From NCBI RefSeq assembly GCF_000715075.1, contig NC_134080.1:32964758-33028757 (forward strand): a stretch of DNA of 64,000 nt. Reading direction: 5' to 3'. The notes below the pieces were generated by a model that was not told where the DNA came from, searched no databases, and saw nothing but the letters and a program-made list of their open reading frames with translations. The stretch is from Nicotiana tabacum (taxonomy: Eukaryota > Streptophyta > Magnoliopsida > Solanales > Solanaceae). Shown here piece by piece: positions 34,271 through 45,359 of this stretch. The position numbers and the translations under genes were made by a program. Position 1 is the first letter of the stretch; every line of letters starts with the position of its first letter.

Positions 34271-35050
34271 GTTATAGGTTCAAGCTTAGACTTGATTTTG
34301 TTGGCTTTTAGGATATTTAGTTGAGGTGTTTGTTTTCTTTATTTGCTTTGTTTATTTGATTTGTTTGTCTTATTTCTTGTTTTGTTGGTTATTTGTTTAT
34401 CGTTTTTCTTTATGTGTTTACCGCTTTATAACTGTCATCATTTGCGTAACCATGGGTCTTCTTTCTGTGACAAGTCTTTCGGAGTACGTTTGAGCGTACA
34501 CGACCTTTTTGTGAGTCACCCGTGTCTTTAGGGGGTGGCGTGGGAGCGTGGAGTGGGCGGACAGCTAGAGCAGCCGCCATCGACCACGTGCCGCCCCAAA
34601 TTGCCTTGTCTAGTGAACCCCTAACTTAGGTCAGCCTTTAGGTCATGCTTATCTGCATCATATCATTTAAACCTAGCAGGGCTCGGTCCTAGGCACTGTG
34701 TCCCTTTGTAGGAGGCCTATCCAAATTACGTCAAAGTGGGCTCGTGGCCAAAAAAGACATTTAATTATCCCTATGTGTTACATGTTGCATTCTTTAAGGG
34801 TAAATGAGTCATTTGACGAACCAATGTTAGTTGGGTACGAATGAGAAGAAAAGAGGGTGAAGTACAAAAATGAAGCAAGTAGGGCCCACTCACATTTTTC
34901 TTTCATAGTTTTTCCCAAAAAAATTTAAAAAAGAGAAAAAGAAAATCCAAAAAGAATTTACATTTTTCATCACTTTTCAAAAAGACAAAAATATAATTTT
35001 TCCAAATTAGTTGCATTTTTTTCAAAGCTTTCTCCATGTCCAATCCTCCC
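34271..35050 (+). other. Leader of element B, first part
   Basis: Untranslated region after the primer site. It contains a 62-codon plus frame (34343-34531) that I take as chance, and an A-rich stretch with AAAAAGAGAAAAAGAAAA (34915-34985) just before the first structured motif. Confidence 0.6.
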
Positions 35051-35120
35051 GAACTACGCATACCTGATTCTCGTCTTTTGGGGCGGGATACGTAGGCAGC
35101 CCATATAGGGTCCGGTCTTC
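35051..35120 (+). ncRNA. Putative structured RNA motif, copy a
   Basis: Constant parts GAACTACG and ATACGTAGGCAGCC. CTACG (35054-35058) can pair with CGTAG (35091-35095). The inner hairpin is CTCGTC/GGGCGG including G-T pairs around a T-rich loop, and the downstream hairpin is CCC/GGG around ATATA. Sense to element B. This is a predicted cis element, not a demonstrated RNA gene. Confidence 0.5.
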
Positions 35121-35139
35121 ATCCTCTTCCTAGTGAATT

Positions 35140-35610
35140 TTAAGTTCTTGGCTTTGGGGGTCGTAGCCAAATCTTGCGTGCCTAGCCACTTTTGGTCACA
35201 TCGACAGTTTTGCAAAATAGGGCTATTTTCACAAACTGGCTTGTTTAATTGTGTCTGGAGTGTCTTGAATCCACAATTAGGTGTCTCTTTACTTTAAGGC
35301 CCGTCCTGGTCGAATTTGCATGTCTAGCCGCTTTTGGTCACATCGGTCGTTCTTGCAAAATGGGATCATTTTCGCAAAAGTAGTTCAGTGACCCATGTAT
35401 TAGAGTCCTAAGTCCACAACAAGGCGTCCTCTCTGTTTAAGGTCCATTTTGTTGAGTTTGCACTTCTAGCCATTTTTTGGCCGCATAGGCCATTTCTACA
35501 AAATAGGTCATTTCTGCAAAGTAATTTTTTCATGTCTTAGGTCACCTTTGTTGAGTTTGCACTTCTAGCCACCTTTTGGGAATGTAGGTCATTTTGTAAA
35601 AATATCCTTA
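35140..35610 (+). repeat. Leader repeats of element B
   Basis: The block CTAGCCNCTTTTGGTCACAT recurs with CTAGCC at about 35182, 35324, 35466 and 35565 (periods 142, 142 and 99). Each is followed by a TGCAAAATNGGNCATTTT-like block. The later copies are more diverged. Confidence 0.7.
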
Positions 35611-36008
35611 ATAATGTCTTGCATGTGTCCAATAGGAAGTGTTATTGTCTCACATAGTGTTCTAAGTTTTTAACTCTATTTGGTCTTATTTTTCTCATAC
35701 AGGTATGGATCCATTTGCCAGAGCTTGAGCATGACAGACGCCCCAGGACCATCTAGTCAGGACCATTGCATTCATGAGTTGCTTGAGGATACTTTTATGT
35801 TTTGAGTCTGTCATTCATGTTGTCTTTTATTTTCTAGTCTTGTACAGTAGTATCGAGTCTTTTAGATGGTGCCAGAGTCTGTCATAGTCTAGTTGAGTTC
35901 GTCGAGTCTTTCGTTATCGTATTTCCTATTTTGTATGTGAAAACCAAAAAAAAAAATGAAAAATCCAAAAAGATTTTTGTTTTAGTTTTTTTTTCCATAA
36001 CTCTTCCG

Positions 36009-36070
36009 GAACTACGCTTGGTCTGATCATGTGGAACATGATACGTAGGCAACCTACATAGGGTTCAACC
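36009..36070 (+). ncRNA. Putative structured RNA motif, copy b
   Basis: GAACTACG ... ATACGTAGGCAACC with CTACG/CGTAG pairing. The inner hairpin ATCATGT/ACATGAT is perfect with a GGA loop, and the downstream hairpin is CCTA/TAGG with a CA loop, followed by GGTTCAACC. It lies 374 bases before the gag ATG of element B. Confidence 0.55.
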
Positions 36071-36443
36071 AAATCATTTTTAAAATTAAAAGAAAAAATA
36101 AAGATGATGAAGTTGTGGGATGTGAAAAATGAGAGAAAACTGCGGGACGAAAGAAAATAGTGATTATTAGAAAGAAAAGAGAGGAAGAAAAATGAGCAAG
36201 CCAAGAAGTGCTAGAAAAGAAAAAAGAAGAAGAAGTTTGAAATGAACAAAATTGAGATGATGCCAAATGACCTTGTGACCCTCGAAGTCATTCTAGAACC
36301 GTTAATTGTTGCTAGGTGCGGTGCACTTAATGTGGTATTTCCATCTGATAAATGCCCTAACGCTAACATGTTGGCTTTGTGTTGCTCCTCTTTGATACTT
36401 TCATTGTTATCATAACAGAAGGTGGTTAGTTTGTGGCATTCTG

Positions 36444-37219
36444 GTGAGTCATCCGTACAACATAAGGTCAAAGACCAAGGTAGTCATGGCTAGCAAAGAC
36501 TTGGACACAGGTGTTGTTGATCCGTCTAAGGAGATTGTTGAATCAGAATCTGAGTTGAAAGAAGAGGTCCTAAGGTTGAAAAGACATATGGCCGAAATAT
36601 ACCAAGCCTGGATTAGTGGGTGTCCTCCGCCATTATTTTCACTTACTACTCTGAAAGCCTCGTTATCATTCCACCACTGTCACAAATCCAGATTCTCACT
36701 GCTGCTGATATCTCCCCACAACCTTTTCACACTTCACCCCCAAAACCACCTCATATCCCGCTCCTTTGACCACTCATATTTTTGTAGCTCCTTCACCAGC
36801 TACTCTTCCTCGTTCCTCTAGCGAGACTGTGTTCAAAGTCCCCGATGCCCAACACTATGCTCCAGAATCAATTTTCAAGGTCTCGGATCCATACTTTTAC
36901 GCTCCTCATTTTGAGCCTCCCGGTGAAACTGCAAAGCCTGCTAAGAAAGAAAAGTGATATGAGATATCAAGAAAGCTGAAAGGTATAGAACAATCCTTAA
37001 AGAACATGCAAGGGATGGGAAATAACATGTCTCACAACGACTTGTGTATGTTTCAGGATATTCATCTGCCTACCGGGTTTAAAATGCCAAAGTTTAACTT
37101 ATATGATGGGCGTGGAGATCCAGTAGCCCATCTGAGGGGTTATTGCAGTGAAATGAGAAGAGTTTGCGGGAAAGATGAATTGTTGATGACGTATTTTAGT
37201 GAGAGATTGAGTGGGAAAG
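36444..37219 (+). pseudogene. Element B gag, N-terminal part, frame-broken and truncated
   Basis: Starts at the ATG at 36444 (SHPYNIRSKTKVVM) and includes a short coiled-coil stretch (ELKEEVLRLKRHMAEIYQAW). The frame shifts between about 36620 and 36766 and continues as FVAPSPATLPRSS ... FEPPGETAKPAKK, with a TGA stop at 36955-36957. It then reads NMQGMGNNMSHNDLCMF and HLPTGFKMPKFNLYDG, the same region as residues 263-295 of the element C gag. It is cut after SERLSGK by element D. Capsid function is lost. Confidence 0.8.
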
Positions 37220-37429
37220 TGATAAGTAGGGATTTTAACGAGTTTCATGCTCCTTCTTGCCTATGCTTTGATTATAAATTGTTACAAAATAACCTAAAAG
37301 GCTCATAAGTTGTGCTTGATTGCAGGTTTGATCGACAAAGTGACGAAATGTCAAAGATCGGCTCAAAGGAGTGAAACATGCTCAAATATCAAAGACAAAG
37401 TAAACTGAGGGCAAACAAGTCTAGTGCGA

Positions 37430-37760
37430 ACCGCACAAAGTCGAATGCGACCGCACTAGGTGATTCAGAGAGATGGAAAAACCAGGCTTCAGGCAACGCG
37501 GCTGCAGTTCACATTGCGTAGATCGCGGTGAAGGTTCCGCGACAGCACTATCTTTTTGTGCGGTCCGCGGAAGAGGGATTTAGAGAGATGGAAAATGCCA
37601 AAGTTCAAGCCATGCGGTCCGCGGTTATGATTGTGCGGACCGCACCAGCTGCCTCTGCGGCCGCAGTCCATTCTACGCAGTCCGCGAAGCCCAAGTTCAG
37701 AGAGCCCAGAATTGAAGTCCAAGAGCCTAACGCGGCTGCAGTCCATTTTATGCGGCCTGC
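37430..37760. repeat. GCGGNCCGC array in the LTR of element D
   Basis: Contains GCGGTCCGCGG...GTGCGGACCGC (around 37615-37647), where GCGGTCCGC and GCGGACCGC pair perfectly, plus GCGGCCGCAGTCC variants. It lies in U3 just upstream of the TATA box. Confidence 0.75.
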
Positions 37761-37803
37761 ACTGATCCCGCAGGGGTATTTTTGTCCAGTTTTTCCAACC
37801 TAG

Positions 37804-37811
37804 TATAAATA
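37804..37811 (+). promoter_or_regulatory. TATA box in the LTR of element D
   Basis: TATAAATA within AACCTAGTATAAATAGAAC, directly 3' of the GC-rich array and about 585 bases into the LTR. A standard plant core promoter sequence at the expected U3 end. Confidence 0.65.
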
Positions 37812-38735
37812 GAACATTTTGCCATTTTTAGGTCATCTGTTATATCCAGAACTTAGCTGCGCTCGTGGGAACCTCATTAGTAGCCATTTTTGGCATCTTA
37901 GCTTCAAAGTAACGATAGATTCTTGTATTTTAATTTAGCATTTAATTAATATGCCTTGTTCTTCATCTATTTCTTTATTTTCTTCTTCTTCAAGCATGAG
38001 TAGCTAAACCCATTAGCTAGGGTTGTGGCTCAACCCTAGTGTGGGTAATTGATGGGTGTTGCCATCTAGGGTTAGATTGTGTTTGCTATTTGGGTTAATT
38101 TTATGTTTTAATCTACGAATTGGTGGTTGCAAACACTGATTTGAGCTTTGTGGACTTGACTCTTCTTGAAAAAAAAAGCCTAAGTCTTCAAAATTGACCT
38201 AACAAGGAATTGGGATGGACTCATGAGAAATGTAAATCCCAATTAACGGGTTAAACCTCGAGAGAGTAATCACCCTACTTGAACCCTAGTTGCTTGATCT
38301 AATTTGCCTACCCATTTAGTCTCGAGAGAGTCAATCGGGCAAAATCACTCTCTACCGAGAGGTGTGAGAGTGGATAAAATTGTGCAACGGTTATAGCATA
38401 AGCCCCAATTATGTCAATCGAACCTTAGTAACATCTACCCGTCAATTAGCCACCTAGGTAATGTCACGACCCTAATGCCCTTCTTCCCATTAGATACAAC
38501 TTAGCAATTATCTCGTAGCATAATCTAGTTTCAATTAATAGTAGTTTATAATCGAAAGCCCAAAAATGTATGGAAGTGACATTTGGAGTAAATACACGAT
38601 GCTAAGCTAGATAGATACATCGACTCCACTACTAGCTCCCTGAGGAATTCAATCCCGACCCTCATATCGGGTAAAAGCTATTGTGACATGCTCTTCCTAA
38701 TTTGAGGTAGCGTTGAGTTGGCAGCGATTACCTTT

Positions 38736-38753
38736 TGGCGCCGTTGCCGGGGA
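38736..38753 (+). promoter_or_regulatory. Primer binding site of element D, tRNA-Asp
   Basis: TGGCGCCGTTGCCGGGGA is complementary to the 3' end of plant tRNA-Asp(GUC), the primer used by Athila elements. Confidence 0.88.
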
Positions 38754-38850
38754 ACTTACGGTGTTGACTATCTGTTTAGTTAGTTTTGTGTTTTGCTTCT
38801 CTTTCCTTCTTGTTTACTAATTTTGTTTGTGTCAATCATGTCAGGTACAA

Positions 38851-39410
38851 ATGGCTCTCAATGCTAATGACCCTCTTGGAAATGTGATTGCGGAGGAGGT
38901 AGATGATGTTGAACAAGATGAGGTACCTCTTGTACCTCAATGACACCGTAGAGGCCGCAATGCCAATGTTAATCCAAATGACAATATTCTAGACCCTCCT
39001 CCGCCACCTCCAAGAGTGGCTCCTAGAGTATTACTGAACCAAGGCTATGCAAGTGCTATTGTCCCATCCCGAATCCGGGCCGGCAATTTTCATATAACTA
39101 ATGTGATGTTGACCTTACTTGAACAACGTGGGTACTTCACTAGCGCTGCAAATCAAAATGCCTACAAACATCTCAAGGGGTTCGTAGATACATGTTAGGG
39201 GAGCAAGCAGACGAATGTGTCTGAGGATGCGCTGAGATTGAGACTTTTCCCGTTCTTACTTCGGGGGAAGGCATTAGACTAGCTCGAGAGACTCCCCAAC
39301 CATTCCATAACAACTTGGGATGAGTTGGCGGATAAGTTTATTGCCAAATTCTTCTCTCATAGTCATATAGCGGCACTTCGAATAAAATATTAGCCTTCAA
39401 GAAAGAACCC
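38851..39410 (+). pseudogene. Athila gag, N-terminal half, with stops
   Basis: Starts ATGGCTCTCAATGC after the leader. Recognisable gag blocks are GNFHITNVMLTLL, DALRLRLFPFLLRGKALD and LERLPNHSITTWDELADKFIAKFF, which together belong to the Retrotrans_gag domain. There are stops in frame at 38941 (TGA, expected CGA), 39196 (TAG) and 39277 (TAG, expected TGG). A one-base shift near 39385 moves reading into the frame that continues at 39411. It is the capsid part of the polyprotein and non-functional. Confidence 0.85.
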
Positions 39411-41375
39411 ATGGAACCTTTGCATGAGATTTGGGAGCGTTATAGAACAATAGTGCAAGAATGCCCCAACAATGATATGACCGAGGCTATGATCCAACAA
39501 ACTTTCTATCGGGGCATTAACACCACAAACCAATGCATAGTGAACCAAATTGCCGGGGGCAATTTTATGAAGCTGTCATATAATGAGGCATGTGATGTAC
39601 TTGATGAGATGACAGACACTTCTTCGGCATGGCAAAGTAGAGCGAATGTGCCCGAAGGTGACCCCACGGTCATCCATTTGCACAAGGAAATGCATGATCA
39701 CGGTCAAGATATTGCCGAGCTTACTACTACTATGAACCAATTGGCGAAGGCGCAATTGCAACAAGTCCAAAATCCTCGCCAAATCAATGCCATGGAAGGT
39801 GTTAATATGCTTAAGAGAAGGCAAAGAGGGCAACAATCTCAAGGGAATTTTGAACAATATGACGACAATGATGGTGGTTGTTCAAATGAGTGTTATGATG
39901 ACCAAAGTGAAGAGGTACAATATATTAACAACTATCAAGGGAATAGAGGCAACTTTTCAAATCAACAATGACGACCCCAAGGAAATTGGGGCAATCAACA
40001 ACAAGGCGGAGGTAATTGGAACAACAACAACCAACAACAAGGTGATGGCAATTGGAACAACAACAATCAAAACAACAATTGGGGTAATCAAGGTAACAAC
40101 CAAGGAAATTGGAATGGGAACAACAATAATTGGAGAAACAACAACAATCAATGCGGGTGGAACAACAATCAAGGCGGGAACCAAGGCAACCGGGGGCAAG
40201 GCTTTCAAAGGCCCCCCATGTACCAACAACCGAACAATCCACCCCCTTTTCCTTCTCAAGGTCCGAGTTCTTCCGGGAGTGATATGGGGATAATTGAAAG
40301 TATGTTCGAACAAATGATGAAAAAGAACCAAGATTCCGATGCGCAATTGGCTTCTCATAATACATCTATCCGGAACTTGGAGGTGCAACTAGGTCAAATT
40401 TCTCAAGCTTTGAATACTCGCCCCAAGGGTTCTCTACCAAGTGATATGGTAGTGAACCCGAAGGGTGGGAATAACAACCATGTGATGGCGGTTACAACTA
40501 GAAGCGGGAGAGGCGGTGATATTAATGCATCGAGAGAAAAGCAAGTTGTGGAGGATGATGTTGAGTTGCGTGATGATGATGTACCTTTGATTGTTGAATA
40601 TGTGGTTGAAAAGAATGTGAACAATGATGTGCGGATTGATATTGATGAGGCTGAGGTAGAGACTCAAGATGCTGTGAACCCGTCTAGGGAACACGTGATT
40701 GACATGCCCGAGCCGGTTGTGCCAAAAGCAAAGGCCCTCTTGCCTAGGCCACCTCCTCCCTATCCTCAAAGGCTATCAAAGCAACGGAATGATAATCAAT
40801 TCAAGAAGTTTATTGATATGATGAAGAGTTTGTCTATAAATGTGCCTTTGGTGGAGGCTCTTGAACAAATGCCGGGATATGCCAAGTTCATGAAGGATCT
40901 AGTTACAAAGAAGAGGTCAATGGATTGTGAGACGATAAAGATGACTCATCAAGTGAGTGCTATAGTGCATTCGATGGCACCAAAGCTTGAAGACCCCGGA
41001 GCCTTTACTATACCTTGTACGATTAGAAGTGCGGATTTTGCCAAAGCTTTATGTGACTTGGGAGCTAGTATCAATTTAATGTTGTACTCGGTTTTCAAGA
41101 CTTTAGGGATTGGGAAACCTAGACCAACTTCAATGAGACTTCAAATGGCGGACCAATCAATGAAGCGACCCTTGGGAATTATTGATGATGTACTTGTCCG
41201 GGTGGACAAATTCAAATTGCCGGCCGACTTTGTCATTTTGGATTGTGAGGTAGACTATGAGGTTCCGATTATATTGGGTAGACCTTTCCTTGCTACAGGG
41301 AAGGCATTGGTTGATGTTGAAGCGGGTGAGCTCACTTTTCGAGTGGGTGATGAGAAAGTCGTCTTCCATGTTTGA
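39411..41375 (+). pseudogene. Athila gag C-terminal half and protease
   Basis: One frame with a single stop at 39969 (TGA, expected CGA). First comes MEPLHEIWERYR ... YRGINTTNQCIVNQ, the end of the gag domain. Then comes a very Asn/Gln/Gly-rich stretch (39970-40200). Next is MFEQMMKKNQDS ... LEVQLGQISQALNTRP, and finally the pepsin-like protease with LCDLGASINLMLYSVF (D-L-G in place of the active-site D-T/S-G) and DYEVPIILGRPFLATG. It ends with TGA at 41373, after which the same frame continues into the RT region. Confidence 0.88.
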
Positions 41376-42618
41376 AAATCCATGAAGCAACCCAATAGCA
41401 CCGAGGTGTGTTCATTTGTGGACCTTGTCACAGCTGTGATTAAAGATGATACAAGTGCTATGATCAACGTGGAGGACCCTCTTGAGGCCGTGCATTTGAA
41501 CATGGATGTCAATGATGATGCTAGTAGGGTGGAATGTGTCAATGCCCTACATGGGATGGGTTCTTATTCTTATGAGCCGAGGAAGCTATCTTTGGATCTT
41601 GAAAGCCGGAAAACTCCACCAACAAAGCCATCAATTGAGGAGCCACCGGTATTGGAGTTGGTGCCACTTCCTCCACACCTCAGGTATGAATTCTTGGGTT
41701 CAAATTCTACTTTACCAGTTATTCTTTCTTCTTGCCTTACTAACATGCAGGTTGATGCCACTTTGGCGGTGCTTCAAAAGCGAAAAAGGGCAATTGGATG
41801 GACTCTAGCTGACATTCTGGGAATAAGCCCCGCATCTTGCATGCACAAAATCATCCTGGAGGAGGATGCAAAGCCTTCATTGGAGCATCAAAGAAGATTA
41901 AATGAGGCGATGCAAGAAGTGGTGAAGAAAGAGGTTATCAAGTGGTTAGACGCCGGTGTGGTTTATCCTATTTTTGACAGTTCTTGAACTTCTCCGGTGC
42001 AATGTGTGCCGAAGAAAGGTGGTATGACTGTGGTGACCAATGATAACAATGAACTCATTCCTACTCACACGGTCACCGGGTGGAGAGTATGTATGGATTA
42101 CCGGAAGCTAAACAAGGTGACCCGAAAAGATTATTTCCCATTGCCATTCCTTGACCAAATGCTAGATCGTTTTGCGGGGCGTGCTTTCTATTGCTTTTTG
42201 GATGGTTACTCGGGGTACAATCAAATTTTAATTGCCCCGGAGGACCAAGAGAAGACAACTTTTGCATGTCCTTATGGCACATTCGCTTTCTCTCGAATGC
42301 CGTTCGAATTGTGTAATGCTCCGGCGACCTTCCAACGTTGCATGATGGCTATTTTCACCGAAATGGTGGAATATATCTTGGAGGTTTTCATGGATAATTT
42401 TAGCGTGGTTGGGGATTCTTTTGATGAGTGTCTGAAAAATTTGGATAGAGTATTGGCGTGGTGTGAAGACACAAACCTTGTTCTCAATTGGGAAAAATAC
42501 CATTTCATGGTAGAAGAGGGTATAGTGTTGGGTCACAAATCTCGAAGCGAGGAATTGAGGTGGATAAAGCCAAGATAGAGGTGATTTTGAGGCTTCCTCC
42601 CCTACTTCTGTCAAAGGG
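41376..42618 (+). pseudogene. Athila reverse transcriptase with disrupted active site
   Basis: The frame 41382-42578 has one stop at 41985 (TGA, expected TGG). It contains a linker, then RKRAIGWTLADILGISP, VQCVPKKGGMTVV, VCMDYRKLNKVTRKDYFPLP, FCFLDGYSGYNQI-type blocks and the catalytic box as FMDN (Asn codon 42396-42398) where FMDD is expected. A one-base deletion near 42537 shifts the frame in GHKS. With one of the paired catalytic aspartates gone, the enzyme would be inactive even without the stops. Confidence 0.9.
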
Positions 42619-43580
42619 GTGAGGAGTTTCTTTGGGCACGCAGGTTTTTACCGGAGGTTCATAAAGGATTTTTCTAAAGTGGTACACCCTTTGTGCAAGT
42701 TGTTAGAGAAAGATGCGAAGTTCTTGTTCGATGAGAGTTGTATGCAAGCATTCGAGCTTCTTAAGCTCAAGTTGACTTCTGCCCGCATCGTTACCGCACC
42801 AAATTGGAGCTTGCCTTTCGAGCTCATGTGCGATGCTAGTGACGTTGCGATTTGGGCTGTTTGGGCCAAAGGATCAACAAGATGTTTCATCCGGTGTACT
42901 ACGCAAGCAAGACCATGAATGAGGCTCAAAGTAACTACACAGTCATCGAGAAAGAGTTGTTGGCTATTGTATTTGCTATGGAAAAATTCCGACCTTACCT
43001 TATGGGGGCCAAAGTTATAGTGCACACCGATCATGCCGCCCTTAGGTATTTGATGACCAAGAAAGACTCCAAGGCGAGATTGATGAGATGGGTGTTACTT
43101 CTTTAAGAGTTTGATCTAGAAATTGTTGACCGGAAAGGTAGTGAGAATCAAGTGGCAGACCACTTGTTCCATTTGGAGAAGGAGGGGAGGCCTTGTGACG
43201 ACCTTGAGATAAATGATTCATTTCCCGACGAGCAACTCCTTGCGGTGTCAATGAATGGAATGCCATGGTTTGTCGATGTTGCCAATTTTCTCATTACCCA
43301 AATAATCCCGTGTGAGCTCTCTTCTAACCAAAGGAAGAAGCTCAAGCGGGATAGCTTGGATTTTTATTGGTACGAGCCATATTTGTTCAAGATTTGCATA
43401 GATGGTGTGATTCGTCGATGTGTCCCGGAGGAGGAACAATTGAGTATTTTGGAGGCTTGCCATTCCTCTCCATATGGTGTCCATCATGGCGGGGCGAGGA
43501 CGACTTCTAAAGTGCTTAGTTGTGGATTCTATTGGCCGACCTTGTTCAAAAGATGCATGCGATTTTGTCAAGAGATGTGA
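42619..43580 (+). pseudogene. Athila RT thumb, RNase H and integrase start
   Basis: 42619-42918 encodes RSFFGHAGFYRRFIKDF and [14 protein letters not shown] (RNase H first Asp present). A frameshift near 42860 leads to 42852-43580 with [13 protein letters not shown], the [14 protein letters not shown] block, [11 protein letters not shown] and a stop at 43104 (TAA, expected CAA). It continues to the integrase zinc-binding region ([17 protein letters not shown]). Frame is lost again near 43545. Confidence 0.88.
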
Positions 43581-44543
43581 CGAATGCCAAAGAGCGGGCG
43601 GAATTTCAAAAAGGGATGAGATGCCTCTCAATACGATTCTAGAAGTGGATATCTTTGATGTTTGAGGCATTGATTTCATGGGTCCATTTGTTAGCTCTTG
43701 TGGGAACACTTACATTCTCATGGCGGTTGATTATGTCTCGAAATGGGTTGAAGTCGTGGCTTTGCCTAATAATGAAGCCCGGAGTGTTGTGGCATTTCTT
43801 AAAAAGAGCATCTTCACAAGGTTTGGCACTCATCGTGTGATTATCAGTGATGGGGGGTCTCACTTTTGCAACAATGCTTTCGACACGTTGCTTTCCAAGT
43901 ACGATGTCAATCATAAGGTCTCTACCCCAATCATCCTCAAGTTAGTGGTCAAGTGGAAGTCTCCAACAGAGAAATTAAGAGCATCTTGTCAAAAACTGTC
44001 AATGCTAATAGGACAGATTGGTCGAAAAAGTTGGATGACGCTCTATGGGCTTATCGAACGGCTTACAAAACTCCAATTGGTATGTCTCCGTATCGGTTGG
44101 TGTTTGGGAAAGCTTTCCATCTTCTGGTTGAGTTAGAGCACAAGGCCATATGGGCTTTGAGGAAGTTGAATTTGGAATGGGATGTCGCGGCAAATCTTCG
44201 AGTTGAACAACTTAATGAGCTCGATGAGTTTAGATTCCATGCCTACTCCAGTTCTTCCTTGTACAAGGACAAAATGAAGTACCTTCATGACAAATATACT
44301 CGGGGTAAGGAATTCAAAGTTGGAGATTTGGTTCTCTTGTTCAATTCCCGGTTATGTCTATTTCCGGGTAAGCTCAAGCCAAAGTGGAATGGGCCATTTG
44401 AAGTTGTGTTCGGGACCCCATTTGGTGCTCTTGATCTAAGGAACAAAAACAATGAAGTTTTCAGAGTTAATGGGCACCGGGTCAAGCATTATCTTGGGAA
44501 ATTTGATAACAGTCACGTGGTAGCACTTCTTCATCTAAAGTAA
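43474..44543 (+). pseudogene. Athila integrase, frame-broken
   Basis: 43550-43665 gives [21 protein letters not shown] (zinc-binding CXXC). A stop at 43663 (TGA, expected TGG) precedes GIDFMGPFVSS with the first catalytic Asp. IISDGGSHFCN holds the second. A frameshift near 43925 separates these from [13 protein letters not shown], the third catalytic region. The C-terminal part 43953-44543 is open and ends with [23 protein letters not shown], the normal Athila polyprotein end. Non-functional. Confidence 0.88.
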
Positions 44544-44739
44544 TGTGATGGTAACATGCATCGTGCCGCGACGTTAAATCAGACGCTTCTTGGGAGGCAA
44601 CCCATGTCTTTTTTTTTTCTTGTCTTCTTTGATTTTCTTTGTAGTGAAGGATTGATTTTTGAGCTAATTGGTTGTGAGATGTTGTAGGGATTGTGTTGAT
44701 ACAGTGCAAAACATTTTGGAAAAATTGAACAGTCTCTGA

Positions 44740-44965
44740 AGTTTCCAGTGCGGCTGCATTGCACTTTGTGCGGTCCGCACTGGTGAAGGCTAAATGGGAT
44801 ACTCTCTGAAGTTTGCCACCGTGGCCGCATAACATTTTGTGAGGACCGCGGTGGACCTCCACGGCTGCGGTCTGTTTTGTGCGGACCGCGGAGGTTGCCT
44901 TCTCAGACTTATTCTGAACAAACCCAGCGTGGTCCGCTGTCCGTTTTGTGCGACCGCACTGGTAG
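44740..44965. repeat. GCGGNCCGC array upstream of the internal TATA box
   Basis: Units such as GTGCGGTCCGCACTGG, GAGGACCGCGGTGG and GTGCGGACCGCGGAGG, alternating with GCGGCTGC. Same family and same position relative to a TATA box as in the LTR of this element. Confidence 0.75.
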
Positions 44966-44991
44966 GTGAGGCTGGGTCCCACGTGTTTGTC

Positions 44992-44999
44992 TATAAATA
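44992..44999 (+). promoter_or_regulatory. Candidate internal TATA box for ORF3
   Basis: TATAAATA in TTTGTCTATAAATAGACC, 27 bases after the end of the array and about 820 bases before the ORF3 ATG. It mirrors the array-TATA order of the LTR (37430-37811). Confidence 0.5.
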
Positions 45000-45359
45000 G
45001 ACCTCAGGAGTCACCGGTTACATTGACTCTCAGAGACTTAAAATCAACTGTTCATCATCTCTTTTCACGTAAATCCTTGCTTAGATTGATTACCTGCATT
45101 CCATTGTCACATCTGGTAACATTTCATCCATTTTTCTTTGTTTAATTTTATAATTTCATGTTATTTTCATGTTCATTAGCATGTAGATTCTTCTTCTTCC
45201 CGTATTTCTTCAGTTTTTAGGTGAGTTAGTTTAACTGTTAATTTCTGTGTGCTTTGTGAGTGTAATGAAATGGGTAATTGAGTAGGGACATTAATTAGAT
45301 AAAAACTTGAACTAATTGCAAGATTTGAGAACCCTAACTCAGTGCTTTGACTTGGCACC

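Larger units (their letters stand above)
32136..37219 (+). mobile_element. Tat/Ogre LTR retrotransposon B, visible 5' part
   Basis: Contains LTR, perfect PBS, a long leader with repeats and two structured motifs, and a broken gag start. It has no ORF1 between the motifs, unlike element C. It is interrupted at 37219/37220 by Athila element D, so its pol and 3' LTR are expected beyond the right edge. It entered copia element E at 32135/32136. Confidence 0.8.
37220..38730 (+). repeat. 5' LTR of Athila element D
   Basis: Starts TGATAAGTAGGGATTTTAACG within the gag of element B and ends about five bases before the tRNA-Asp primer site. About 1.5 kb. It contains a GCGGNCCGC array (37430-37760), then TATAAATA at 37804, then a transcribed leader-like part. 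The exact end (around 38730) is uncertain because no 3' LTR is visible. Confidence 0.75.

Noticed and set aside
36009..36070. Structured motif as a tRNA or pol III promoter because of GGTTCAACC
   Set aside because: Only the B-box-like end fits. There is no A box at the right distance and no tRNA fold, and other copies lack the B-box match.
39925..40388. Two minus-strand frames of 143-146 codons opposite gag
   Set aside because: Shadow frames of the Asn/Gln-rich gag sequence on the other strand.
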